A stretch of 64,000 nt of DNA from Oikopleura dioica (GCA_907165135.1 OU015567.1:3973001-4037000); one strand, 5' to 3'. Shown: positions 33,480-45,779, counted from the stretch's first letter. Numbers and translations are program-made. Notes: generated by a model not told the origin, from the sequence alone.

Positions 33480-35512
33480 TTAAATAGATAAAAATAAAGA
33501 AAAATTACCCCTCTGACTATTATCAGCAGGTCGGATTCTGTAGTAACATCTGTTGTTTTCCTATTTTTTGTTTAAGTTTTTTGATAAATATAATATTATC
33601 AATTAGAGATAAGTTAATTAGAAATATATAGCTTAAAATTTATCTTACACATCTTTCAAAGTCGAAAAACCATATGTATCCAAAATTTGCATCGCTATCG
33701 CGCCTTTTGTGATATATTCTACTTTGATTATCATCTTAAAGATAATTAAAAAAATAAGAGCTTTATGATTGCGGTACTTTTGTTTTAGGCAGCAACACAA
33801 TTTCTTGCGTTGTTACATCCGTGGGTTTCAATTATATAATGATGCTTTTCTTCTGAAGCAATAAAAGAAATAGCATGAGAGTTTGAATTCGTCACCATGT
33901 ATTTTTTGTCATAACCATCAAGACCACATTTAGCATATTTCTAAATGAAAATAATTTGTTAATAATATGTCGAATAACAAACAATACATTTGTAACTGCA
34001 GCTTTTTTTTAAACCCGATTGATGGTGACCTGCAGTTTGGCTTACCATCATGTTCCAGAAAACAAATTTTCCCATTACTACAGTCTTTTTCAAAACAAGG
34101 ATTGTCCGATTGACAAAATCGACCATATAAAAATTCTCCCTTACATAAACATTTAAATGAACTACCATCAACCTGTTATTGAGATCCATTTTGACAGTCA
34201 ATATTATGACAAGGATCATACTGACAATTTGCCCCTGAGTATCCTGATGGACATTGGCAGGTGTACGAATTTTCAGAAACTGGAGTACATGAGCCACCAT
34301 TTTCACAAGGATTAGTATCGCAGATAGAATTTTCGCAATTTATACCATAGTATCCATTTTTACAAGAACAAGAATAACCATGAGCAGTTAAGATGCAACT
34401 TCCTTCGTTTTCGCATGGATTTTCAGTGCACAAATGTGTAGAACAATCTGTCTCTGCATGATACCCTGGCCTGCAGTCACAGATATAACCAGCACCATCA
34501 ATCGAACAGATACCTCCATTGAAACACGGATGGGAGCTGCAAGGAGTTTCGCCACATTCTCTTCCAGAATAACCTTCCGGACAATCGCACTGATAAGTTC
34601 CATCTTCTATCTTGCATGTTCCCCCATGCAAACAAGGCTCGTCAGTGCATGGAGTTTCTTCACAGAAAGTACCGGAATAACCCGGTTGACAAGAGCATTC
34701 AAAACTAGCATCGATAATAATGCAAATTCCTTGATTTTGACATACAACACTTGAACATGGTCTTATCTCGCAAGTCTCGCCTGAAAATCCGGGAGGACAA
34801 GCGCAAGAAAAGTCACTTGACGGGCCATCATCGGTAAAAGTACAAATTCCGTCGTTTTCACAAGGAACTGAAGAACAAGGATTTAGTTCGCAGGTCGGCC
34901 CATCGAACCCGGGCTAGCATGAGCAGATGAAAGAACCTTCGTTAACAGTGCATTCTCCTCCATTTTTGCAAGGATTGTTAGTGCATGGAGTAATATCGCA
35001 AGTGTCGCCATCATATCCATCAGGACATCGGCAATAAAAATCATTCGATGAGCCATCCTCTTCATAATCACATATTCCTCCATTTAAACAAGGGTCATTT
35101 GAGCATGGATTTATCTCGCAATTTGTCCCAGAGAATCCGTTTCGACAAGCACAAATATATGAGCTACCAAATATGTTACAAGTTCCTCCATGTTGACAAG
35201 GTTCGTTTGAACAAGGCGTTGATTCACAGTTTAATCCGTAATAACCATCAAAGCAATGACATTGAAACAATCCGTTATTTTCGAAGCTGCAGTTTCCATA
35301 ATGACACGGATTTGATGAGCAAGGAGTTATTTCGCAATTTATCCCCGAGAAACCTCTTTGACAATTGCATTTGAATGAGCTCCCAACAACTTCGCAAACA
35401 CCATCATGATGGCAAGTCTCATTCGAACAAGGATCGTTTTTGCAAAATTCACCAAAATATCCATAAGGGCATTTACATTTAAATGAATCGCCGTTACCGG
35501 AGTTTTCGCATA
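33480..35512 (-). pseudogene. 5'-truncated EGF-repeat gene with in-frame stops (array member 1)
   Basis: About 12 EGF domains in one frame, followed by the same C-terminal exons as array member 2. The 5' end begins inside an EGF that corresponds to EGF 5 of member 2 and lacks the start, membrane anchor and first repeats. Three in-frame stops are visible: TAG at 34914-34916 (between ICSC and PGF), TAA at 34176-34178 (after CQNGSQ) and TAA at about 33795-33797 (after CVAA, where member 2 has Tyr). The conserved tail motifs remain (HHYIIETHGC, FGYIWFFDFERC, RCYYRIRPADNS). Stop suppression would also allow expression, but truncation plus stops makes a pseudogene more likely. Confidence 0.75.
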
Positions 35513-35955
35513 TATTTTTTGACCAGCTGGTTGTGATTCCGGTTCGTCGCGGTTCATGCCCGGAAATAGGTCAAAATGTAGAAATATGTATATCAAATGA
35601 ATTCATTTTCAAGAGCGAATCTTTTTAACATATTCAGAAGTTCAACCGCCCGGTTATAATTGCGGTTCATGGTGGTTCATGGTGGTTCATGGTGGTTCAA
35701 GCGCAGAAATGAACTAAATAGCAGCAATATGTATATCAAATTGAAACTTATATTAAGTACATTCTTAAAATCATTGAATAAGCCCGAATCAGTGTAAATA
35801 ACATTAACGGATCTACTGAATATACACGCATTTTGATCGTCGAGCAGTTAGGTTTTTTCCATTAACCGCATAACATTTTATTACATATATTTTGTAATAG
35901 CGAAATCAACTGAAAAAAATAGTAGTTTATAAAAGTAATTTATATTTTAATAGAT

Positions 35956-36190
35956 TCGTTGTTTTATTCCGGGGACGCGTTTCGGCACAACAATTCGCTA
36001 TCGCGGCAGGTGAATGGAGCGCCAGAGACAGCGAATTTTTATTTTCTGTTTTCAACCAGCGTTTTCATTCGAAATTGTCCACTCTTAGTTGAGAGTACTC
36101 TTCCTTTTTCTGAGCTGCAAAATTAATTTCTGTACTAGGGAAGATGAGGGCACTTTTGTGCCGAAACGCGTTCCCGGAATAAAACAACGA
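35956..36190. mobile_element. 235-bp MITE with 35-bp terminal inverted repeats
   Basis: The left end TCGTTGTTTTATTCCGGGGA... and the complement of the right end agree at 34 of 35 positions. No coding potential and no clear target duplication. It lies between array members 1 and 2. Confidence 0.75.
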
Positions 36191-36365
36191 ACCTTTTATT
36201 ATGAGAACTATAAGACAATTAATATTTTGACAGTCAAAAAAAGAAAAATTAAATGCCAGAAAAATACCAAAGAGCTTTGTTGTCATCATTTTCTGATAAA
36301 CGAATATCGCTTTCACCATACCAACCTTCAAAAAGAAAAATTAAAGATCAAAATTTTATCAACTA

Positions 36366-39074
36366 TCATTCAGTAATTGTAAGCGTTGCGTGCCTAAGCC
36401 TGCAACCCGGATTTTTTGATCCCTTGTTAATTTTAAAACAGTTAAGTTTATTGTTATAAAATGAAAAAAAAAGAAATAAAAAATCCGGCCTTTTAAACTT
36501 TGGCGGGCAAGGATTAGATGTCTTACTTCTCACAGAATTATCAGCTGGTCTTATGAAGTAATAGCAACGCCTCGAGTCCTATAAAATTATAATGATTAAT
36601 TTGTTGAATTTTCTACTGAAATAGGTGGAAAGTGTTATTGATATCATTTTACTTACGCAATCAGAAAGATCGAAATGCCAGATGTATTCAAAATCGGTTT
36701 CATGTAAAACATTATCAAGAATATTATGATAAACATAGCTCTCATTCTCATCTTAAATATCTTTTAATTTTAATGATAAAATAATTTTACTTTTTTTATA
36801 TGTTGCAACGCATCTATCGTCTCCACCACATCCATGAGTTTTGATGATGTACTCATGTTTGTTCTCTGTTGCAACAAAAATAACCTCATGAAAATATAAC
36901 TTCGTCATCATATAACTGTCATTATTCGAAGACCACCAGCAAACAGCATTTTTCTTAGAATTAAAATTTTGTTTGAAAAGATTTGCTCAAAACTGATACA
37001 TACCTTGGTAGCCTTATTGTAAAAGCCAATATCAGGATCAACACATTTTGCAATATCATATCTATCAAGAAAGCAAATTTTATCTCCTTCACAATTTTTT
37101 TCAAAGCAAGGATTATCAGACTGACATTCTGAACCGTACCATCCATTTTCGCAAAAACATTCACGTTTATAATCTTCAACCGAGCAAGATTGATGATGAT
37201 CATTACAAACGTAGCCTTCGCAAGGGTGGGTTCCGCAGTGATGTCCAGAAAAATCGCCCAAGCAAGTGCAAGAAAATCCTGACTGGGTTTTTGCGGGTTG
37301 ACAAGTTCCGTCGTTATCACATGGATTCGGATCACAAATATATTCTTCGCAAGTTTCTCCAGAATATCCAAGGAGACAGTCACATTGAAATTCTTTCGAT
37401 GACCCGTCTTCTGTGAATCTGCAAACTCCATCATTTTGGCAAGGATTGGAAGAACATGGTGTTGTTTCACAAGTTGGCCCTTCAAAGCCATTTTGGCAAT
37501 AACAAATAAACGAATCTCCGTTAATTGAACATTCTCCTCCATGTTTGCATGGATTGCCTGAGCAAGGTGTTTTTCTGCAAAAAGTTCCCGAAAAACCACT
37601 CGGACATGAACAAACATAGTCCGAGCCCATGATTTCGCATGTGGAATCATTTTCGCAGAGATTATTCGTGCAAGGAGTGATTTCACATCGGTTACCGTCG
37701 TAATAATCAGGACAAATGCATGTGAAAGAATTTGATGACCCATCTTCAGAAAAATACAGGTTCCACCATTTTCACAGGAATCTGTAGAGCAGGGAGTAAT
37801 ATCGCAAATGATCCCCTCAAACCCATCTTGACAAGTGCACAAGAAGGAATCTCCGCTAACAGCGCATTCTCCTCCATGTTTGCAGGGATTCTCCGTACAT
37901 GGTGTTATCTCACAAGTGTCTCCAGAAAAACCTGGCTGGCATTCGCAATTAAACATGCTCCCATCAACCTCGCAAATTCCATCATTTTCACAAGGTTCCG
38001 TAAAACAAGGATCTTCTTGGCAAAATTCTCCAGAATATCCATTTGGGCACTTACACTTGTATGAATCGCCGCTTATCAAGCATTTGCCAGAGTTTTCGCA
38101 AAGATGCTCATCGCAGGGAGTCACTTCGCAATTCGTTCCTGAATAGCCTGGACGACAATCGCATTTATAAGAGCTTTGATTGACTGAGCAAACTCCTCCA
38201 TGATAGCATGGTTGAGAAGAACACGGAGTGAATTCGCACAACTTGCCATAGTAACCTTCAGGACATTGACATTGATAAGAACTTCCATCGATTGAACAAA
38301 CACCATCATGTTCACAAATGATTCCATCACATGGGTCATACTCACAGCGTTCACCTTTGTACCCATAAGGGCATTTGCACGAAAAAGAGCTTCCATGAAT
38401 AGAACATTTTCCGCCATTTTCACATTTATCAAAGCAAGGATCGTTTTCACAATGCTCTCCAGAATAGCCATAAGGGCATCTACAGAGAAAAGAATTACCT
38501 TCTATTTTGCATTTTCCGCCATTTTTGCAAGGATTTGAGTCACAAGGGGTTATTTCACAGTTTTCTCCAGAAAAGCCAGTTTTGCAAGAACATTCATACA
38601 AATTTTCAGAATCATTTTCGCACCCACAACTTTTCAGACACTCTTTAAATTATTTATAACCTTTACTCGATAAAAAGCTTACTTTCGTATTCTCCGGCAC
38701 AAATGGATAGACAATAATCAGTCTCACATAAGGGTCGGCATGAAATAAGATCATTACGACAACGGTTATTACAATCGCTCGCCTCGCAAAAACTTTCAGA
38801 CGAGCAAGTCCCATTGAACAAGCATGGATTTTCATCGCATGGGCTGATTTTTGGTGGAGAAGTCGTGCTGGATTGAGGAGTTGTTTTCGATTGACTCTTC
38901 TCTTTTACATCCCCGTAGATAAAAGGAAATCCGATTGCAATTACAGTCAGAATAATTGTCACTAACGAAGTCAATATAAAAAAAAACTTCACGAAATTTC
39001 AATTCTATCTTGAATATTTTTGTCTCTGCCTTTTTACCTGTAGTGAAAGAAATCGCAAGTTTTTGGTGCTTCAT
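36366..39074 (-). CDS. type II membrane EGF-repeat protein (array member 2), with a frameshift
   Basis: The short head MKHQKLAISFTT joins across an intron to a membrane segment (TIILTVIAIGFPFIY), a Ser/Thr stalk, and a cysteine-rich module (NPCLFNGTCSSESFC...). Then come about 13 EGF domains of the pattern TPC-xxxPC-xxGGxC-...-C-x-C-xxGYxGxxC. A one-base deletion relative to the repeat pattern at a T5 run near 37757 moves the frame inside EGF 8; it may be a real mutation or a base-calling error. The C-terminal exons encode a conserved tail (VCWWSSNNDS, HEYIIKTHGC, FEYIWHFDLSDC, RRCYYFIRPADN). The last exon stays open to about 36366 and its true end is uncertain. It is probably an adhesion or matrix-contact protein at the cell surface. 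Confidence 0.75.
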
Positions 39075-39493
39075 TTCAAGAAAAATTCTTCTTTTTCATA
39101 GCAGTGTAATCTAAGAGAAAACGGAAGTTTTGGATTGAGTTCTTTGAGTTCTATTTGTGAACTCATTTCATTTCATAAACAAGATAAGAATATATCTTGA
39201 CTTTTGTTGACATATCTTCAAGAAGAAGACAACGACATGAGCTGCAAAATGTTTTATCGAGATGAAGAACCGTTATCAAAATTATTGTCTCTCGATCTCT
39301 GACAAACTGTTTGGTTAACAAGACTCTGCTCAAAACTAGAATTTTCCAGATTTGGATGCCCGTGCTAGACTGAGATGATGACGCGAATGATTGTTGGGAA
39401 CAATTTAATTCGATTTAAATTATTTACAGAGAGAAAGGGCAAAAATGATCAAAAGATTGATTCAAAAATACAGTATTTTAAATACTGTATGTA

Positions 39494-42400
39494 TTATCCA
39501 TTATTACAATTTTTCTCATTGCATAAAGCTCCACAGTGGCCCGGATTGCATGTGCATGTGAACTCTCCGTTATCTTTAACGTCGCACTGGCCATTACCCT
39601 TGGCTTCACATTTAGTGGGACTCTTATTGTCGCATGGAGTAATTTCGCAAAAATCACCAGCAAAATAATCCAGACACTCGCATTCATACGTACTTCCAGT
39701 TATTTGACAGTCAGCACCGTACAGACATTTATTTTCAGAACAAGGTGTTAAGTCGCAAGTGTCTCCAGAATATCCTTCTGGACAAGAACAAGTGAAGCCA
39801 TCGCCACCGAGAACGCAGGTGGCTCCATTAAGGCAGTTGTGATCATCGCATGGTGTTTTTTCGCAATTTTCCCCCGAGTATCCATTTTTACAAGTGCATT
39901 GATAATTTGGGGATGAGCCATCTTCTGAATAATGGCATGTCCCGCCATATTGACATGGTCCTGGAGAACAAGGGGTTTGATAACATTCGTTTCCGGAAAA
40001 CCCATCTTTGCACTCGCAATGATATTTTCCGTCTTGAATTGTGCAAATTCCCCCGTGATCACAAGGCTCGCCTGTGCATGGAGATATTTGACAAAATTGT
40101 CCAGAAAATGGATCAGCACAATCGCATCGATATCCCGAACCGACATCTGTACACGTAAAGTCATTCTTGCAATCATTATTTGAGCAAGGAGTTATTTCAC
40201 AATGGACGCCTGAATATCCCTCGAGACAGTCGCATTCATAAAAATTAGCAGATCGGTCATCTAATACTCGACATGATCCACCATTTTCACAGGTGATATC
40301 GTCACAAGAAGTTTCTTCACAAAATTCACCAGAGTAGCCATCAAGGCAAATGCATTCAAAGTTGCTTGATAATCCCTTTTCGTCGAACTGACATGTTCCG
40401 CCATTATCACAAGTGATGTCTTCACAGGGAGTTTTTTCACAAAACTGACCATCAAATCCGCTCATACAGGCGCATATAAAGGTGCTACCAGTGACGGAGC
40501 AACTTCCTCCGTGTAAACAATCGACAGAAGAACAAGGTGTTTTCTCGCAATGCTCCCCATAATAGCCATCAGGGCAAGCGCAGTTGTACGTTCCGTTATT
40601 GAAGAAAAAACAAGTTCCTTCGTGAAAACATGGACTTGTTGTGCAAGGTGTCGTTTCGCAGTTGTCGCCGGTGAATCCCGTATTACAATTACAAGTATAA
40701 CTCGGAAGATCAACGATGCAACTCCCGTGATTGTTACAAAGTTTGCGGTCTCCTTCATGACAAGGGTCATTTTCGCAAAAATTTCCAGAATAGCCAGGGT
40801 CGCAAATGCACTTATTTTCATTTCCAACGATTTCACAATGGCCATTTTCGCAAATGTCGGGTTTTCTACAGCCAGTAATTTGACAATGCTCGCCAGTTAA
40901 ACCAACTGGACACTCACACTGATATGATCCTTCAGGCGGCAGTTGACATTCTCCTCCATTTTCACAGGGATTGGTATCACATGGTGTTATTTGACAAAGA
41001 TCTCCATCGTATCCATCAAGACAAACACAACTGAATAAGTCACCATCAACCGTGCAAGATCCTCCATTAGCGCACGGACTTTGTGTACAAGGCGTTATTT
41101 GACAATCATCGCCGAAGAATCCGCTATCACATTGACATTCATAACTGTGTTCTTTAACAAGACATACTCCATGACCATTGCAATCGTTTTCCACTCCGTC
41201 TTTGTGACAGGGATCATGCTCACAATCTTTCCCGGTAAATCTGTTTCTGCAAGTGCAATAATATTCGTTTTCGCCGTCGGCAGAACAGGTTCCATTATTT
41301 CCACAGGGCTCATCCTTGCATGGATCAAAAGACTCAAAAGTGAAAGATACTGAAAATGGCCGAGTTTAATTGGAATAATAATTTCGTGATTTATATAATT
41401 TTAGAGCGATAGATAAATTATATTTGTGCGTTGTAATTTCAAGATTTTTTTTGTTGATTCAAATTTTATTTAGCGAACATCAGCCATTTTCAGTACCTTG
41501 GCGGAAGTTGTAGTTGGACTCGTCGTTGTTATCGATGAAGTTGTCGCAGCAGTTGTCTTAATCGAAGTAGTAAGCGTGGTTAAAGTGATTGTTGTTGTTG
41601 TAGATAGCGTCATTGTTGGCGTTGTTGATGTTGTTGTGCTTATTGTTGTTTTGGATTGCGTCGTTGTTTGGGTTGTTGATATTGTTGTGCTTGTTGTTGT
41701 AGTGATTGTTGTTGTTATCATCATGTTCGTCGTTGTAGAAGTTCTCGTTGAAGTTGCCTTGGTGGTGGTCGCTGTCATTCTTGTTGTTGTTGTAATAATT
41801 GCAGAAAGAGTTGTACTTATTATTGGTCTTGTAAAAGTCGTTTTTATTGCAATCGATGTTGTCGTTGATCTCGTGCTTGGAGCGATAGTTGAAATTGAAG
41901 AAAAAGTTGTTGCTAGAGACAACGTTGTTATTTTAGTCGTAGTTGTTGACGTTGTTGTGGTTATCATAATTGTCGATGTCGACGACACAGATGTAGTTGT
42001 TATTGAGGGAGATGTTGCTTGTGTTGTTGAATCTGGGGTTATTGATGTACTGGTGAGTGAATTTGTCGGAGTTACTGAAAATCTTTTATGATTTCAGTAA
42101 AAATTAAAGGTTGACCTGGGCTTTTCGTTGTTGATGTCGAAGATATTGATGAAACAGTAGAAATTGTCGGTAAAGTAGAAGAAGATAAAGCTGTTGTCGA
42201 TATTGTCGAATGAGCAGAAGATGAAGATGTTGAATGTGCTGAAGTTGACAGCGTATTTGTCAAAATTGTTGAAGAGGTCGTTGTTATTGTTGACGGATTT
42301 AACGGACTTGACGTGCTTGTGGTTGAAAGCGATTTTGAAGTTCTACTCGTTGTTGAAAAAGACGAAGTAGGGCTATTTGCTTCTATTGTACTTGTTGAAA

Positions 42401-43113
42401 GCACCGATGGAAAAATAGGCATAGGGACTGGTGAGAAAATAGGATTTGTTGAAACTGTTGAAGAAGGTGATAAGGTTGTGCTTGATGACGATGATGACGT
42501 TCCGGTATTTTCGCAAAGATTTCCGTAAAAGCCATCTGTGCACTGACATGTAAATGAGCCATTTTTCAATGTACACGTTGCTCCATTTTCGCAAGGCAGC
42601 GAGTCACAAGGCGTTATTGCGCATCTGTATCCGGAAAAACCAGCCATACAGGAACACTCATACGTAGCGTCACAAGAACAGGCTGTTATACAATCTTAAA
42701 ACGGAATTGTTTTGTAATATTTCTTTATTTTGAACCTTCATGTTGATCATCGCAAATGGTGAGGCAATATTCAGTCTCGCATTTTAGCCAACACTTTGAT
42801 TTCTCATTTTTACAAAAGCTCATACATTCTGTAAGGGTACAGTCTTCGTATTTTAAGGAGCAAGTGCCATCATACAGGCATGGATTAGGATTGCAAGGGC
42901 TGATTTCTGGCTCAGAAGTCGTCGTTGATGAGGGAGTTGTTTTAAGATTGTTCTTTTTTTGGTCGATTTTTCGATAAATAAAAGGAAATCCAACAGCAAT
43001 AACAGTAAGAATTATCGTTACTAAAAGAAATTTTATGTCTTGATTTCATTTTTCAAGATAAAAAGATATTGGAAACCTGTTGTAAAAGAGATAACAAGCT
43101 TTTGATGCCTCAT
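39494..43113 (-). CDS. type II membrane EGF-mucin protein (array member 3)
   Basis: Same start as member 2 (MRHQKLVISFTT, then VTIILTVIAVGFPFIY after an intron) and the same cysteine-rich module (NPCLYDGTCSLKYEDC). One EGF follows, then two long Thr/Ser mucin blocks (about 42090-42500 and 41500-42070), then about 16 EGF domains. The reading frame stops at 39494-39496 in the middle of an EGF (NEKNCNNG), and the conserved tail of members 1 and 2 is missing. The join from the second mucin block to the next EGF exon (around 41350-41500) is not resolved in phase. Dense O-glycosylation of the mucin blocks is expected from composition. It is probably an extended cell-surface protein. Confidence 0.75.
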
Positions 43114-43596
43114 TTATTCAATTAACCCTGATTTTCCTCTCTTTTTCATCGTTGTCTCCAAAAAAATATTTCTCGAAAAAGAGTGTTTTATCAAGCAGCA
43201 AATCCTGTCACTTTGTTTATGATATTCTTCCGATTGATATGTTTGATCATTTTGCTGCATAGAAGACGACCCTGGAACTTGCGCTTATCTCAGGGATATC
43301 TTAGTTTATTTATGATTATTTCGAGATTGTTCAAATAAAGACTAATTTTTCTGCGTTCTTTTTTGAACCAGAAAAAATGATGACCTGGTGATCTTCAAAA
43401 CAGAGGTTTTCCGATATGCTGTTGATCTTCAGAGCAAATTATTCTGATTTATCATCAAAATAAGATTTGATAGTTTACTTTATTTTTTCTGGAAAAAAAA
43501 TCAACAAAGAAAACTTGATTTTTAAATATTTTATTTTCTTGAAAATATCGCAGGCTCAAAATATGAGTAAAGAACTTAGACAGTTAAAAAATCTGT

Positions 43597-43770
43597 TCAA
43601 ACATTCACAATATTGGAGTAGTAAATTGTTCTCGGGCGGTAATGTCCAGAGAATCGTGGCTGGTTAGCAACAACTCGGTTGTATCGGTCTCCAGAGTAAA
43701 ATCGTCGACCGGAAATGAATCGGGCTGAGCAGATCTGAGCGAGAATGGCGAGGATGAAGAGAAAGTTCAT
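43597..43770 (-). CDS. short secreted basic peptide, family P2 copy 1 (57 residues)
   Basis: Single exon. The signal peptide MNFLFILAILAQICSA is followed by a mature part of about 41 residues rich in Arg, Tyr and Ser: RFISGRRFYSGDRYNRV, then QPRFSGHYRPR and IVNV at the C-terminus. There are no cysteines after the signal. The paralogue at 44965-45132 shares the signal, RFISGRRF, RYNRV, PRFSGHY and the terminal IVNV. A TATATAAG motif lies about 65 bp upstream on the minus strand, and further upstream is a stretch shared with the paralogue (ATCAGTGCTTC). Role unknown; neuropeptide, antimicrobial and structural roles are all open. Confidence 0.75.
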   Translation of the reverse strand: MNFLFILAILAQICSARFISGRRFYSGDRYNRVVANQPRFSGHYRPRTIYYSNIVNV

Positions 43771-43971
43771 TTTGTTATTTTTTAGATAATTTGTCTTTTT
43801 TTATCAAGATGAGGATTGAGAGGCGAAGACGCGCTTATATATTTTCAAAAGAAGCACTGATTCGTGGTAGAAGGGAGCCATCCTCCTTGATTTAGGAGTC
43901 TTTGAGTTTCCATTCTTGATTTCGTAGCACGAAATGACGCCGAAAGAACATCATCGAACGTAGAGAGGGGT

Positions 43972-44090
43972 TATCATTCGAGCCTTTGATTCGAGCCATC
44001 CAATATCTCTAGAATCAAGGGTAGTGGTTAGGGTTAGGGACTTGGAACTCTCAAGGGGCCTTCGCTCGAATGATAACCTTTTACTACCCC
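43972..44090. repeat. small inverted repeat with a telomere-like core
   Basis: GGGGTTATCATTCGAG near 43975 is mirrored by CTCGAATGATAACC near 44072. Between them lies GGTTAGGGTTAGGGA. It could be a small MITE. Confidence 0.5.
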
Positions 44091-44299
44091 ATCGAATTTA
44101 GAGCAAATTACTGTAGTTATTAATACCATTTTTTCCTTTGATACTATCAAATTGATACTGTGGATAGAGTTCCAGATGATCGAGGGACAAATTAGCTGAT
44201 ATCTTCACAAAAGTTTTCTTATTGCTTTTTTATTGTTCAAAAATTCCGAAAAACTGTCACGGTGAAATCTGACGATTTTTGAGCTTCTTCGCCAGCGAG

Positions 44300-44604
44300 G
44301 AGGCTTGCAATTAGTCTGGCACGCCTTGTTTTGAAGTCTAAAAAACATGTTCTAGAGATTTTTTAAGGAAAATAGAGGCTCGAAGGTAGAGAAAGTTGGC
44401 CACTTTCCCAAATGAATTTCTCTATAAAATCAGGCGCGGAGCGCATCCTAGGCCCAAGGATGCTTAGTTCAGAAGAAAAAATTATTTTTCCCGAAATAAA
44501 GTTGAGTTCTGGCCATTAGAAATTTCTAAGGAATTTTGCGAAAAATCTCTAGAACGTGTTTTTGAGACTTCAAAACAAGGCGTGCCAGACTAATTGCATA
44601 CTTC
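44300..44604. mobile_element. 305-bp MITE with 10-bp target duplication
   Basis: CGCCAGCGAG occurs directly before (44290-44299) and after (44605-44614) the element. Terminal inverted repeats of about 75 bp include TGCAATTAGTCTGGCACGCC at the left and its complement at the right. No coding potential. It lies between the two P2 peptide genes. Confidence 0.8.
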
Positions 44605-44964
44605 CGCCAGCGAGCTGCTTTTCGAAGTTCAGTGTTACAAAAATTCGATTCTAGCGATTAACTTCCAAGAAGACAGGTCGCTGTCAAAATTTCAGCAGCA
44701 AAATATTTTTCTCATTCCATCTTAGCGTCAAATCTTTATTCATCGGAGCTTTTGTTATTTTTTGAAGTTCATTTTTCAATCTTTATCAAGAAAAAAAAAC
44801 AAGGTACATGCTCCTGAGCTGCTTTTTGCTGATAGCTTTTGTTTTTATCATTGAGTAAAGAAGTCTGCATGACAAAAAAAGCAAAAAATGTTTTTTTTGG
44901 TTTCATTTTTATTACTATGGATTCTTAGCAATGCCGAAATCTGAAGCAGAGAAAAAGTGACGAT

Positions 44965-45132
44965 TCAGACATTGACGATTGTTGGGTAGTAGATTCGGTT
45001 GTAGTAGTGTCCTGAAAATCGAGGCTTGTCGGCGAAAACTCGGTTGTAGCGAGCTCCATCAAATCTTCGGCCGGAAATGAATCGGGCTGAGCAGAGTTGA
45101 GCGACAATGACGAGGAAGAGGAGGAAGTTCAT
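44965..45132 (-). CDS. short secreted basic peptide, family P2 copy 2 (55 residues)
   Basis: Single exon. The signal peptide MNFLLFLVIVAQLCSA is followed by RFISGRRFDGARYNRV, ADKPRFSGHYYNR and the terminal IVNV. Most differences from copy 1 fall in the linkers, so the basic aromatic motifs look constrained. A TATAAAA motif and the shared ATCAGTGCTTC phrase lie upstream on the minus strand. The two genes are about 1.2 kb apart in tandem, separated by a MITE. Confidence 0.75.
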   Translation of the reverse strand: MNFLLFLVIVAQLCSARFISGRRFDGARYNRVFADKPRFSGHYYNRIYYPTIVNV

Positions 45133-45219
45133 TTTCTTGAGTTTGAAATAGAGGTTTTTTTTATTATTTATATTATTGGTCTTTTTAGAAAGATGAAGAA
45201 TTGGGGAGAGGAGGTGATT

Positions 45220-45245
45220 TTATATTTCTTGCCGAAGCACTGATT
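45220..45245 (-). promoter_or_regulatory. upstream motif shared by the two P2 peptide genes
   Basis: GAAGCACTGATT on the plus strand here recurs at about 43853-43864 in the same position relative to the other P2 gene, with a TATA-like motif between it and each start. A shared promoter element is inferred; it may simply be residual duplication. Confidence 0.45.
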
Positions 45246-45779
45246 TTCGCGTACAAAGGACATTTCCTCCTTCGTCGATCAGTCCCCAGTCTTGATTCTT
45301 TGCGAAACGGAATCCCTTGACTCAGATTTAATTTATTCATTTTTTGGTCTAGTCGATGTCTTGTTGTTACGAATAGATCAAAGGCAGATTCTTCTTGCAA
45401 ATGAGGATGAGAATTTTGATGAAGAAAATTCTCCCTCATTATTGATGAAAACTATTGTTGAAACTGCTCGAGGCAATGTTTCCAATTCTTTATCGCCGAA
45501 AGCTTTCTGTTAGTGAATAAAGTCCGTGTTATGTGTTATCACCAAAAACACTTAAAATGCGAAACTCGCGAACCCTCCGACCGTGCCCGCGAGCGCCCCC
45601 CTTGATTAGGTAAAGTAATGCCGTGTGTAGCCTTCGACTTTTTTTGGTGCTCTCACGATCGCTAAATTCGGAGATATAATAACTAGTTCAACAAAAAGCT
45701 CATTAAAATCAGGGCATTTTTTTATTTAATAGATGCAGAAGATAGAAAAGTAAAAAGAGACTTTGAAGAAACAAGAAAA

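Noticed and set aside
36961..38601. Single 546-codon frame through array member 2
   Set aside because: After about 37757 this frame loses the EGF pattern; the true repeats continue in another frame, so the tail of this frame is spurious.
41498..42091. 197-codon plus-strand open frame rich in Val
   Set aside because: Mirror of the Thr-rich mucin repeats of the minus-strand EGF gene (ACN codons read as NGT); no start context or motif.
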